Shown: positions 38,009 through 51,034 of the stretch, piece after piece
Layout of the letters: every line of letters starts with the position of its first letter
How positions within the stretch are numbered: the first letter of the stretch is position 1
Made by a program: the position numbers and the translations under genes
The notes under the pieces: model-generated
What the model saw: the letters and a program-made list of their open reading frames with translations, nothing else
The model's database searches: none
What the model was told of the DNA's origin: nothing
DNA from: Hydractinia symbiolongicarpus
Taxonomy: Eukaryota; Cnidaria; Hydrozoa; Anthoathecata; Hydractiniidae
NCBI RefSeq assembly: GCF_029227915.1
Contig: NC_079887.1
Span: 12,960,001 to 13,024,000 of the forward strand
Length of the DNA: 64,000 nt
Reading direction: 5' to 3'

Positions 38009-39585
38009 TGGCTCTCTAACCTTCATATGTTCTCTTACAAAAGGCACGTAACCTGAAGAGATTTCTAATTGTATTTAGCAGAAAATTAATCTTTAATGCA
38101 CAAATTATAACAAAAGGTGTAATTCTTTCCGATTTCGTTTATTTATCAATTTTGTATCTTATGTATATACAATGTACCATGTACATTTTTTTCACATTAA
38201 TACCTGTTACTTAGCAGTGAAATCAATTTTTATTTTTACCATTGTTCAAGCCATGTTTTCCCATATTTTGTTCGAATTTTCTATTACCTCATAACACAAC
38301 TGATGTCAAAAACAACCTCGTCCAATAATGACCATTTGGCCTGCATATGAAATTTCCTAAATATTTAAATGTATCTCTAAATTAATTAAGCTGGTAGACG
38401 TGTGATTAAAAGTTTGACGTCACGAGATAGATTCGAGCCGCATATGCAAACATTTGTCCCTGCGCTGGCGGCGGTGATGTTCTAGTACAGTAAACCTGTT
38501 ACTTTATGTTTTTTTTTATGATCTTTACAAGTAATATAATGCCTCAGTAAAACGGGACCTATTCGCATGTTTTAATTTCTTACATTAGTATTGATGTCAA
38601 GTATAAAAAGTAATGCTAAACCAGCTTTATTCCCGTGAAAGAATCCAGTGTATTTCTCGTTTAATCCATGTACTTAGCTTTTTTAACCGATAGCCATTTT
38701 CAACCGGTTTATACAGGAAATCCATTTCGATGATTGGCCAAAAAGGCCTTCGCTACAGGCTTTATACAGCACGGTGTAGCTTTTAACCTTATAGCAACCA
38801 AAATGGCTACTAAAATAAAAAAACAACTTCGCCAGAGAATTGATAACATAGCCAGCTACATACTGTCTCAAAAATCTACTTTCATAAAATCCAAAACCTC
38901 GCATTACCTCGCATTACAGCAAGGATTGTTGATAATTTTAAATCCACTGCATTTTTAATATCAACATTGATTGCAACAACACGCAACAAGCAAAACGGCG
39001 TCGAATTTTGTGAGATAAGACTTCCGACGAAGAATGAACTTTTGTTTAAAAAGCGGTTAAAAACACTTTATCTATGCATATTCGAATGCTTTGTTTTCTT
39101 TTTGTACATGTATTTTAAAAATTCATACAATGAAATTCAAATCGAAAGTTTCCTTTTTTCTTTTCAAAGCCTGTTTTTTAGAACCTTGTCACAAGTAAAT
39201 CTCCAGAAAATAATCCTGGATTCTACAAACCCAAACAAAATATCTATCAGTTATAAAATGCAATATAAGTTACTGTAATTATAACTTTCAAGAAATATTA
39301 CGCTCGGTCAGCGTATTAACCTCGCAAGCACGTTTATACTTTTGACCTCGGTAATATTTCTTGGTATAGATAGACAAAACAGTTTGCATTGTATTAGGGT
39401 TAATTAATCATTTATGCATTTTTATAAATAGTAGGTAATAGCAATATGCAGGCATGTTGTCTTCGAAATATGTAAAATATACCATGGAAACAACCTTTAG
39501 GAAATGGGGTGAGGAAAGAAAACGTCAAACACATGTCATGTCAAAAAATTATTATAGGACTACAAATCTTGTCCGTCCTCGATAA
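38009..39585. other. Intergenic with one dispersed repeat
   Basis: No exon supported. Includes the repeat copy at 38687-38852. Confidence 0.5.
38687..38852 (+). repeat. Dispersed repeat, copy 1
   Basis: About 165 bases from ATAGCCATTTTCAACC to GCCAGAGAATTG. It matches 43686-43848 in the same orientation at about 80% by eye. Confidence 0.75.
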
Positions 39586-40683
39586 TCTATATAATAACAC
39601 GCCAGTTCTGTCTGTCTGTCACTTTTGCAAAGTGTATAAAATTTCTTTGATAAAGTCTATAAAACATCGCTTATAAATTTGTTCTGTAAATTAGCAAACT
39701 TTGACGTTAGAGCAACATTGACGTCAAAGGAAAGTATATTAAGATTAGTGAAGCCATTGCATTGCACTTTTAAATTTAAGGCTAAATAACTTGGAAACGG
39801 GTGGAAGTAACTGACGTCATCTCCTACGTGGGTAATTAGGGACTACCTGGGACCAATTTGGGTAAGTTTTCCAAACCTGGGTCACCAAATCCGTTTCGGA
39901 ATGGACGGGTAAATGACGTCATAAAAAAACCTTTAAACCCTACTATTTCTGCATCCGTTTGTCACAAGCACACGATCCTATACATTTTCTTGATCAGCGT
40001 TTCAAGATCTATACGATGAAGGCAACAGGCATACACATTTCTAAAGAAAAAAATTTGTGCTCTGACATGTCTCTGCTGACGTCATCAAAATTAAAATGAC
40101 GGTTGTTTTTCTCTGTTATCCTGCCTAAGTGGATTTTTTTACGGGCCTTATCGATTATCTTATATAATAATACGCCAGTTCTGTCTGTCTGTGACGTCAT
40201 CTCCTGCGTGGATAACTAGGGACTACCTGGGACCAATTTGGGTAAGTTTTCCAAAACCTGGGTCCCCGAATCCGTTTCGGAATGGACGGGTTGATGACGT
40301 CATTAAAAAACCTTTAAACCCCAATATCTCTGCAACCGTTTGTCAAAAGTACACGATCCTATACATTTTCTTGATCATCGCTTCAAGGTCTATACGTAAA
40401 AGGTAACAGGGCTATAAATTTCAGAAAATATTTTTTTGCGTTTTAACGCGCCATTGCTGACGTCAGCAAATTTTTAAACCCTTCTATGTCCTTTGTCGTT
40501 TGTAGAAAAGATATGATCCTATATATTATTTTAATCAGCGTTTCAAGCTCTACACCTTACAGGCAACGAATAAACTAAATTTCGCCAATTCTTTTTTTGG
40601 ATTTGCAATGCTGACATCAGCAAACCAACTTTTTCAATGTCCTATTGCCTAAGTGGATTTTTCCGCGGGTCTTTATCGACTAG
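39586..40683 (+). mobile_element. Two head-to-tail Helitron-like elements
   Basis: Copy 1 begins A|TCTATATAATAACACGCC at 39586 and ends near AAGTGGATTTTTTTACGGGCC at about 40150. Copy 2 follows with TATAATAATACGCCAGTTC and ends AAGTGGATTTTTCCGCGGG...CGACTAG|T at 40683. Both share the 200-base block with GGGACTACCTGGGACCAATT and TCCGTTTCGGAATGGACGGG (about 39811-40016 and 40192-40395), and the second contains a further partial copy. TC start, hairpin-like GTGGA/TCCGC and CTAG|T end fit non-autonomous Helitrons. No Rep/helicase is present. Confidence 0.65.
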
Positions 40684-43600
40684 TTCATTAATAAAGAATG
40701 TTTTAATGGATTATTTGGTTGCTTCAACAATATAATATTTAGAAACTGATAACGATAATTAAAATAGCATTTACATCACCAAAAACTTGACAGTTTGACT
40801 GCTCGCGTATTTTCTCCGTTGCAAAAGGCAAAAATGGTGAAATTTAGACTGGACTGAGGCGAAGGCGTCATGTTATCATGAACAAAAGAAAAATAGTAGT
40901 TACTTAAATAATCTAGTATACATTTGCATTTAAGCTATTTCTCATAATTTTTCAAAAAAAAGTTGACGTCAACATTCCACAAAGCAAAAAAAAAAATAAT
41001 AATTAAATAGCAGTGTTGAAACTATAAACATGAATAAACTGTATAATTTCTTGTAATCTTAGAATGCAAAAAATCTCTTGTAATCTTAGAAACCAAATGA
41101 AAGATAATAGTGGCTTGTGTTGTTAGTACTTCTAGCCTTGAAAATTAGCAACACTCAAAATGTGCTGTCTCCAAGGAACCTCTGTATTTTCAATATGATT
41201 ATTACTAATTAAAGGAAATATTTTTGTGCCTAATACAATGACCATTTTCGTGCCATTAAATTATTTTAATTTGACAAGATAGAATTGATGGCGTGACCAC
41301 ATAAAAATTTAGACAAAGTCTAGAATAGCAGCACATTGCGTTGTAACATCGAAATATGCTACATTACTGTGGTTGATCATAAACAAATCGATAAAATAAA
41401 TAAGTAAATAAATAAATCATAAAAAAGTAGAGAGTACTAAAATGTTTATGGGAGTATGCAAAAGCAGATAGTCTACACTTAAACAAAACAATGAGCCGTT
41501 CCTTGCGACATTAACACATAAATATGAAAATGAGCGGTATAAAAACAACATCGCCGTTGTTATTGTAATGTCCTGACAAAATCGAATATATATCCTAGCT
41601 TTACAAGGCACGATCAAAAGAAACTTGTTAATTTATGTATGTTTTGTCAACCTTTTGCAGTAGTTCTTCATACATCATTTGCAGTATCCGTTATATATTG
41701 AGAAAGAATAAAAGCCAAAATCAAACTATGATAAAACATTTAAAAACAACAACACCACATCCCTAATAAACGGCACCAGTCCGTTGTAACAAAAGTGAAC
41801 GTGGTTATGTTTCAAAATTGGAAATATCAAAAGAAAGGGAAAAGCTAACAAATTTAATTCAAAGAGACAGCCCTGACTGGTGTAACTTTTTTTTGGCGTT
41901 GTGTAATAAAAACAAACATAGCTCTACTCAACAATCAAAAGTAATTTGTTATAACTTAAGCGTTGTGAAAGCAGTAGTTGGGGCGATGATGCAGTCCTCA
42001 CAGATTAAACGGAACAATTTAACAGAAAAAAAATCTGGATATGAATTTCGGAATGTTTATGATTTTGATTTGTTGACGACATAGAATAAATTTCGGAGAC
42101 ACATATAATGTAATGAAACGAGAATAAAAGATAATTAGTACTTACTAGTTTACGTTTCCTTCACCATCGTTTCACAAATATAGTTGGATTAAAATAATCA
42201 CAGACGAGTGTAACCTTCTTATTTTACTAATGTAGCAAGGCTTTAAGAATAACTTCTTTCTGCTATATTTAAATACACAGTGATTTGAAACATTCGTAGA
42301 CAAATTAAAACTCTAATTACGTGCATTAAAATATGGTTTATGAAATAAAACTTGTTAATTAAGAATCTTTTTAATAAGAACCTGTGCGAACTCGTATTTT
42401 AAGAACTAGAATTTTTAATGAGGAAAAAAGCACACGATATCTTGTACGGTACGCAAACCAGTACGTACAAACGTGCAGCGTTTCACAACATTTAAAATTT
42501 GTAAGTAGTTATTAATATGCTATTGTTCAAAATTGAAAATTTAGTGCAAATTAGATGCTCGATCAACACTATATAAACATAAAAATGGGTGAAGATAAAA
42601 AAAACTAAATCTCTACAACAATAGCTGTCGTCTGTCTGTGCGTTTCACAATGTTTATTTTCATTAGGAACTTAAATTAAGAATGAATCAACTTGTAGCAT
42701 TTGTTTTTTCCTAATTTAATTTTTCTCTGCATTTTTTCTAACCTACTCACTTGTGCCTAAAAAACTGTTGTACAATCAATCTTAGATCATAACCATTGTA
42801 CCTTACGTGCCTTAGTATGGATTAAATGTCGCCACGAAGAGGGTAAAAAACTGCAAAGCTAAGCAGAGTAGTCATTACCAATTTTTACCTAGCAAAAATA
42901 GTGTCATCAATTAGGCATAAGTTTGCACAAGCCCCCTATTATCTTTTATTTAGTTTCTAAGAATACATAAAAACAGGTTGGTGCGTATAAAGACGCCCAG
43001 AAATTCTATTTATACTTTACTTTCTTTTTTATTGCTCTTGTTTCATTGCACTTCTAGAAATCTTCTGGTACGTAATATAATGCGCGCCTGTTTTAGGAGC
43101 AAAGACTTCCAAAATGCTGGAATTACACCTTTAGCTTTTATATTAATTAGAAGAGAAATGGAATGTTCATTTTGACAACCTGTTACATCTACATCAACAA
43201 TTAAGTAATTTAAACCAGGTTAGCCAAAGTAAATATGATGACCCGTTTGTAATTTTTCTGCAAAATAGAAAAGAAGATTAGCATATTTTATACAGGACAT
43301 TTTTCGTCCCCGGGACTTAACAAGACGGTGGTTTAAAAGTCACAATCTTTAAATGTTTTTAATAAACTGTAAAAAAACCGTTGAAGTAACAATTATGGAT
43401 TCCGATTTCATTTAGGACAAGGCAACTTATCCAATTGGGTTTTGTCTGCTATTTTGAAAACATGCGATTGTCACATCTAAAGTTACTGCAACTTTTAACA
43501 ATAACTTTACAGAGCTTAAGTTAAAAAATGCGGTGGAGACATCTATTATATCTAAGGAGAACAATTAAGTGTGATTTTTAATTTTACCAGTTAATTATTG

Positions 43601-43685
43601 TTCATTTTAAAAATTCAGCTGTGTCTACAAAAAGTCCAAATGGAACCTATTTAAGTATATTATTTAATATCCGGCATTATTATCT
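40684..43685. other. Gene-poor region
   Basis: AT-rich; short chance frames only, none with splice support or recognisable motifs. Confidence 0.5.
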
Positions 43686-43848
43686 GATAGCTATTTTCAA
43701 CTGGCTTATAATGGAAATACGCTGCGCTGATTGGCTAAACAGCCTTCACTACAAGCTTTATACAACACAGTATAACTTTTAACCTCATAGCAACCAAATT
43801 GTTTACTATTAATAAAAACAAACAACTTTGCCAGAGAATTGGTATCAT
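43686..43848 (+). repeat. Dispersed repeat, copy 2
   Basis: Second copy of the repeat at 38687-38852. Shared segments include GATTGGC-AA, GCCTTC-CTACA, CTTTATACA-CAC and TAACCT-ATAGCAACCAAA. Confidence 0.75.
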
Positions 43849-44061
43849 ATTTGGTAAAAAAGATATTTAACACAAAACTATATACGTAAAAAAATATAAA
43901 ACTAATAAATACATAAACAAATAAATAAATTAATAAAAAAATAAACTATTTTTTGTTATATGAGAATGTGCAATTAATTTATTAATTTTGTATGGTGTCT
44001 TTGCACCGGTGCCTCTGCTTGTATTGGCGTCTTGTTTTACCCTTCCAATGAAAATTGGAAA

Positions 44062-44121
44062 GATCCTGGCCCTCATGTTGCACCCACCAACAAATGGATT
44101 TTTGGGTGCGGGGGCCAGGAT
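44062..44121. repeat. Imperfect 60-base hairpin
   Basis: ATCCTGGCCC...TGCACCCA pairs with TGGGTGCGGGGGCCAGGAT across a short loop, unusually GC-rich for this locus. The surrounding minus-strand frame (43982-44311) ends in a basic stretch and is probably part of a repeat. Confidence 0.55.
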
Positions 44122-45156
44122 GGGTTTTACGGTAGTTGACATAATCAGAATATGACAAATCTAAAAGCAAAGAAAGAAGAGGGAGAAAAAGGTAAATGTA
44201 ATAATCGGAAAGAAAAGATACAAGAAAAAACATTCGTCTCTTAAGTAATGTAACTTGCTGAGTCCTTGTTAACTCTTGTGTCTTAGCTAAATAAAAAAGA
44301 GGTACCATCATTAAAGTTAATAACCAAGCGTTTAAAAAAGATTAGTTTAAAGAAAAATGAACTACCTTTCTTTGTATCATTTGAGTTCAAACTAGCATCA
44401 AACTTATACGTCCTGGGAATATGGTTAATGAAAAACTAAAAAGAATAACAAAAAAATATCAATAAGATACCTGGCACTTGTGCCGTTTGCACCTCTCTGT
44501 GTTCTAAAGAGCAATATAATTAACGACAATAAAAACTATTGTTAACAATAAAAACAATACCTCCTGCTCGTTAATGTGAGTATAGTGTATGCGTGTATTA
44601 TATGTCTGTGCTTGTTTTTATTATACTCTAAAAAAATGATGATAGTGACATACGGAAAATAACAATTATAAGTTGTTAAATAAAAAATTGACTATATGTA
44701 ACATACCTATCCTCTCTACCACCAGACTTTTAAGGAGGACAGCCTACTTTTGTGCATCAATATCCATATTATTACCCATATTATTATTCTTAATAAAAAA
44801 ATGTATTATTTTATGCTGTAGTGCTAAGCGGTTTTATCAACATCTATAATTCAAAACAACAAACAGATAATATTGGACACCTTAGATTATGTGACAGTGG
44901 ATCTTTATCTGTTTTAAATTTGATAAAGTTTTCCAATATCTCTTTAACTCTTTGGGTACTATTGTGGTCGTTAACGACCATATGAAACATTACGTCATGT
45001 TACGGCCGTTTCCTTTACTTTGAAGCAGAAAAAAGCTATGTGCAGGGTAGTAGGAGGCCTATCAATGCTTTTCACGGCGTTTTTTTTAGGGGTTTACAAA
45101 TTTGTGTGCTTAGTATTAGCTTCCAGAAATCATTGAAATTTAAGATTGCGGACAGG

Positions 45157-46950
45157 AAGAAGAGTTATAATTTAGCAGAAGCTGTAGAATTTATTTTGAA
45201 CTCTGACGATGAATACATGGATGAAATAACATCAGAAGAAGAGTCTGAAGAAGAAATAGAAGCCTGCTTTAGAGTTTCAGTTGTTGATTTTGTTGATGAA
45301 GAGGAGATTGAAGCCACAAATGGCTCACCGGTGAGTAGTTAGTACCCTAAAAAATGTATAAAACTCCCATGCTCAAAGGAATGCGATTTTGGTAATGTAC
45401 TTTTGTTGTTATGAAGTTATAAGATCCTTTTCATTCTCTTCAGGTGGAAGAGGCTGAAGTGGAATTGCCCCGCTGCGAGTCTCCTACCATAGTTCCTCTC
45501 CGCCAGAATACGCCATCGCCACCGTTGTCAACCACAACAGATTCCGAAAGCGAAAATCAATCTGCTTCAAAAACAGACACTTCTGATCTTTCAGATGATG
45601 AACCTAGAGATGTACAGGGTGCACCAAGGCAGAGTGATGTGAACCCAGTAGGGGCTAGCAGAGTGCGCAAAGGACGCAGTGCTGGTCATAGACGGGGTGC
45701 TGGTTGTGGATGCGGCATCAGACGTGGACGAGGTAGAGCAAGGAACCAAAATGGAATTGATTAAGTTGATTGGAGACCAGAAATTGAGTACACAAACCCT
45801 AATGCTGATGAACCATTTCTCGAATCAGTTGGTCCGACACGCGAAACTCATTTTGCTTCAACTCCTTTAGAAGTTTTTCAATTGCTTTTCCCTGAGGAGC
45901 TTCTGCAAACAATATTTGACCAATCAAATCTGTATTATCATCAATCTAATGTTCAGAATGAACCTGTAAGTAATGATGTTTCCATGCCTGAAATGAAAGC
46001 ATTCTTGGTAATAGTTCTTGCAATGAGAATTGTTGATTTGCCGAAGTTCAACGATTACTGGTCCTGCAACGGTCCTATAATCGCAGTGCCTTGGTTTTCT
46101 TTATCCTCAGATATTTGCACCTGTCAGACAGAACAAAAGAACCAGCCCGAGACGACCCAGCATTCAAGCTTTACAAAGTCGGTTGTTTGTCGGTGATAGC
46201 AAGCAACAATTTTTTGAAGTATTATAAACCTGGACAGTGTTTATCTGTTGATGAACAAATGATTGGAACCAGGTGCAGAATCATCTTTATTCAATATATG
46301 CCAAAAAAACCAAAGAAATTTGGTATCAAATTGTGGGTGCTGTGTAAGGCAGTAACCGGGTATTGTTTGAAATTTCAAATATATACAGGGAAAGCAGAAG
46401 GCGGTCAAGAGAAGGGTCTTGTGCACAGTGTGGTTTTACTCAACTGTGAAGCATTTTCAGGATCTTGAGGCAAGAAGCACATATGCCTGCGGAACGATCA
46501 GACGAGATCGCGGGTGCTTTCCGCCGGAATTTCAACAAGCCAACCTAGAACGAGGTGAATCAACCTATCTACGATAGGTAAATTTGATCGCTATCCACTG
46601 GAAAGACAAACAAGATGTATATTGTCTTTCTACCATTCACGGTGCAGGTGAATCAATTGTGCAAAGGAAAGCAGGAGATGACATCACCAAGCCGAAGATA
46701 GTAATTCAGTATAATAATTACATGAATGGCGTTGACCGGTGCGACCAATATTTAGCGAGCAATATTTTTGCCGCAAAACCATCAAATGTTGGAAGAAAAT
46801 TTTCATCAGAGTGTTTGAGCTGTCAGTAATCAATGCCATGATTCTTTACCACCTAAACTATCCTGAGAAAGAAGCCAAATACCAGTCACATAAAAAGTTT
46901 TGCCTTGAGCTCGCCCATCATCTTGTGCAGCCGCTGCCTGACGTAAAAGC
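45157..46950 (+). pseudogene. piggyBac transposase (DDE_Tnp_1_7), broken
   Basis: An acidic N-terminal part (SDDEYMDEITSEEESEEE) ends at a consensus donor. A 113-base intron (45331-45443) leads in phase 0 to a Ser/Pro-rich, then Arg/Gly-rich segment. An in-frame TAA follows (near 45762), then the DDE domain: FPEELLQTIFDQSNLYY, FFILRYLHLSDRTKEPARDD, LSVDEQMIGTRCR, QYMPKKPKKFGIKLWVLC, CFPPEFQQ, AIHWKDKQDVYCLSTIHG and YNNYMNGVDRCDQYL. The segments lie in different frames (shifts near 46085, 46460 and 46560), so no protein is made as it stands. Known role: cut-and-paste transposition at TTAA. Confidence 0.9.
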
Positions 46951-46956
46951 AAAATA

Positions 46957-47134
<178 letters not shown>

Positions 47135-47480
47135 TGTGTATTTTGTGGAATAGAAACGGATTTTGAAATAGGTCTATTAGTATAAAATCTTTACACGTGC
47201 GCATATGCTTTATTTCTGACTGTACAGTTTATTCAAATGATAACCATGTAGCCAAACCAAAGAATTATCGACACTTTAAAATTGCACGAGCCTATACTAA
47301 AAGTATGCGTCATCCAGAAACAATTGCTGGTAGGGGCAGTTCCCCCACAACAAACAGAGGAGTTGCAAGTCAAACACGTGACTAGATTTGATTTTAAAAT
47401 ACTATGAACATTTATAAAAAATGTGTATATAAGTATGTACTATACGTATCATGTAAATAACGTTTAAAAAGTGGAACAGT

Positions 47481-49320
47481 TTAGTTGAACACATCCATTG
47501 ATTGCGTTCTTGACGGAACAAATCGGGTATGTATTGCGTCCTCCGATGGATATGATCTTCTAATTTTTGACAATATGATACGATGGTATGACAATACGAT
47601 CATTATTGCCAGTTTGACCACACTGCCACGTCACGTATTGTCGGTAAGCAGAAATCTGCAGAGCTTTCTTGTCGTAGCACGCAAATACGTCTGGAAAGCT
47701 GCGAATGGCTGTTTCTATAATTTCGCGATCTAAGCACATGTTATTAAAATGCTGAGTCAGCCATCGACATTGCAATATTTGTCCACAGCATTTATTTTCA
47801 ATAACCGTAGCCAATGGCGTGCAATGACCGCATTTTCAAAAAGGAGGTTGCATGTCTTGGCTGTCCTTACTTTCAGATTGTGCAAATTCGCTTACTGCAG
47901 CTTCTAACTCTGCATATCTCCCTTGAAACGTTCTGAGAGACAATCTTAACAACTGAGAGTACGGAAGTCTCTGAAGTCGTCTCTACAAAGAAAACAAGTG
48001 AAAAGTTTAAACAATAGTTTCCTTAGCCCTAGCAATTTTAAATATCTAATTATTTACCTGCGCAAGTTCTTGCTTGTCCAACTGCGTGGGGACCACTTCC
48101 GCTCTTACCAGTCCGTTAGCTTTAGTACAGGTATGCAATATGTCGTAAATCAAGTGAGGCGCATACAACGTTATAGAGTGTTTTGGGTCAAATAATTTTT
48201 TCAAAAAATAAATTTCGGCAACTTTAACTGAAACAAAAACACAGTTCACAATCCGTTGTTACCTCGTCATAGCAAAAAAGAGTTGTCTAACATTTTTTTT
48301 TTTTTGCAAAATATGTTTCCGAGAAAGTTTGAAAATTAATCCAGAGATATGTAAGTTTATTATGGACATTATTTCACTAATCCTTACAATCGTATTTCCA
48401 GAGAAAAGTATAGAAGAAGTTTGAAGGGAATTTCCCATTTCCAACCACAGATACGAGGTTGTGAAAAACTTTTGGGGTGATATTATTTTTTCCATTAAAC
48501 GCCCCTACTTTTTTAAGCCTCCCTCGCTAATAAACGCCCCCTCTCAAAGTAAAAATATTATACGAACGCTTCGCTGTTATTAATTCTTGTTCCTTTCTTT
48601 TAACTTTGATGCAGAAGAAGATGACCTTGTAAATATTGAGGATATATAAAAAAGATTTTGCATATCAAAAAAATATTTTTTGTAAATAAACACACCTCTT
48701 TTATTAACGCCCTTTCTTAATAAAAGCGCCCTCAGTAGCAAGTAAAACATTTGGTTAACATTGATAAAAAACATGACCAAAATACAATAAACTTGGGTTG
48801 TCTTATACGGTCGTTGCACTCCCATAATTCTAGGTATTCTTCACAGGAATCATGCACCACTTCATTAGACGAATTATGCGAATCATCTGCAACGAATGTG
48901 TTATCTTTATTACTGGTTATTCTGTGAAGCTTTCAGCTACATCAGATTTAACGCCCTTACAGTCTTTGTTTTGATAAGGGAAACTGCGTTAGCATGCGAT
49001 GGAAAAAATATAACTGCATTACAGTTGGAGTAGCGATGTGACTTTAGCGGAATTTCAAACTTAAAAATAGTAGGTTCGTTATATCCTTTTTCGAGTTAAC
49101 TTGGTCGTAATGTATCTTCAAAGATTTTTTATGTCACGTGGTTTACAAAAGCCTTACCGATCATTGTGGGCCCTGATTTTTCATCTGCTAATGTTCGAAT
49201 GTCCATAGTAGCAGTGGTACAACTGATTTCTGTCTCGAGGTGGCCTGGTTGCAAGGTTGCTAAGGGGACTACATCCTCTTTCAAAGCCATGTTGCCCAAC
49301 AAAAATATGTAATCCGTCAT
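47481..49320 (-). pseudogene. Gene with P2X7-type intracellular Cys domain, decayed
   Basis: Minus-strand pieces in gene order. Exon 1 (49320-49158) starts MTDYIFLLGNMALKEDV and ends with a GTAAGG donor in phase 1. Exon 2 (from 48886 after GTTGCAG, phase 1) codes HDSCEEYLELWECN and KFIVFWSCFLSMLTKC, then a stop near 48731. A fragment at 48495-48300 codes SILFSGNTIVRISEIMSIIN. An exon ends at 48058 (VPTQLDKQELAQ, GTAAAT donor). The last exon (47982-47481) codes RYAELEAAVSEF, then KCGHCTP, NKCCGQILQCRW, NMCLDREII, AYRQYVTWQCG, DRIVIPS and KIRRSYPSEDA. The C-terminal part matches the cysteine-rich cytosolic domain first known from P2X7 receptors. It has an in-frame TGA before KCGHC and a one-base shift after IPS. 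The KFIVFW...SGNT pieces recall a multi-copy metazoan protein class, and the large middle part is absent. Confidence 0.6.
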
Positions 49321-51034
49321 TATGTACCATCATCAAAGGGTCTTTTTAATTATTATTTCAACTATCTTTTCCTATTTTCACCCATCAACACGGCCTGAAA
49401 TAATATTCAAGAAGAAGCGTTACATACATTTCCCCCTGGAAAGTATTGCACGAAATAAAAGATATACATCAGTCGTTATTGGTGAAAAAAAACAGGTTTC
49501 GGGAGTAAAATGTGACATTTGCGACTGAAATTTTTGTGAAGCAATATGAACAACACATTTGTCGCAGGAACGAATGATGGTAATAACTGACTCGCAATTT
49601 ACGTTAGAAACGTTATTCTTCAAAATAAATATAGCATATAGAGAAACAAACATAGCATATATAGAAATTTTTTGGTTTATAGGAAAATCACCTTCTCTAC
49701 GAATATTACGCAACCACTGCTTTCTTATCATGTGTGTTATATCGACAAAGTAACTTTTAAAATATAATAACAGAACGGAAATTGCAAGGGTATGGAGTTT
49801 TTACTACCCTCAACCTTCCACTGGCTTACTCAGATCCCAACTCGAATACGATTAACGTAATTTAATAACTGCCTGCTGCTACATAAGCGACCATGACTAC
49901 TATGTCTATTATACAACCTCATACCCAGAACGCTTAAGTCGCTGAAATACAAAAACTGAGAAATCCCTAAGACACGGCTGGTAAACTTGAGCCATTTCTA
50001 AGAACAAGTAACTGCGTTCTGCTTTAATTCGCTCAAGCTAGCAACATATATAAAAATTTGAGTAATTTTCTTGATTGTTCCCTTAAAATTGGATGTCACA
50101 AAAACCGAGACACGATAAGATGTTGGAAAGTAACCTAAAATACATACGACAAAATTGCAAATTATTTACCTAAAAAGAAACCCTACGAATTAAGTAGGTT
50201 TAACCAAATGGTAATTATTTAATTGCTATGATATGATTGGTTGATTTAGATCCTCCAATTATGTCTTCAACTAAACCTAGAATAGCCTAGAATGAACTTG
50301 CTTGTTCAGAACATGATAATATCTATATTATTCAAGGGTTTAACATTTCACAAAAAATGGTGAAGTCCCATTTTTTTATTATTTTGGAATTTTGGAAGAT
50401 AAAAAAAACCATCTAATTAGTTTTGTAAATGATTTTGTTGACTTTTGAAAACCAGATCACACTTTCCCTCATTTCTATTACAAGGTCACACTTTCCCAGA
50501 TTTGTATTACCAGGTCACACTTTCCCTCATTTGTATTACAAGCTCATAAAATGGTCTATATAAGTTCTTTACAAGGTCATTAACCTCTATTTAATACGAT
50601 CGCAAAGAAAGGGATTACAATTCTTTTAAAATTGTACTTACTTGCCTTACGTTTCCTACTTTCGGATTGTGCTATTTGTGTCACACTATAACTAGGGTAT
50701 ATTCCCCACCCCTTTTAAGCTAACATGTTCTTGCTTAGATTTATGAGGCTGAATTGCTTTTTATTGTGTATCTTTTCTGTAAAAATTAGATTATAATTTG
50801 GCGTGTAGTGGAGGTATATTTTTCAATTCCAACAAGTGGCTTATTATACCCTATTAACACATAAAGTTAAAACATGTTTTAATCTGCTTGTATAAACCAT
50901 GTTTTATTCATACCTGTCCACACCACAGTAAAACCTGTTTAATAAAGCCAGTTTTGTTAAGCCTAGTTTTAACAGTACAATCTGTGGAATTAGTTTAATT
51001 CGTGTTTTATCTAATGTAATGTTTAGATATAAAC
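49321..51034. other. Gene-free stretch
   Basis: No exon supported; contains the tandem repeat at 50452-50546. Confidence 0.5.
50452..50546. repeat. Three tandem copies, period ~30 bases
   Basis: Unit of the form AGGTCACACTTTCCC followed by TCATTTGTATTACA, three times. Confidence 0.85.

Noticed and set aside
43982-44311. 109-codon minus-strand frame with a basic C-terminus
   Set aside because: Overlaps the GC-rich hairpin and appears repeat-derived; no family recognised.
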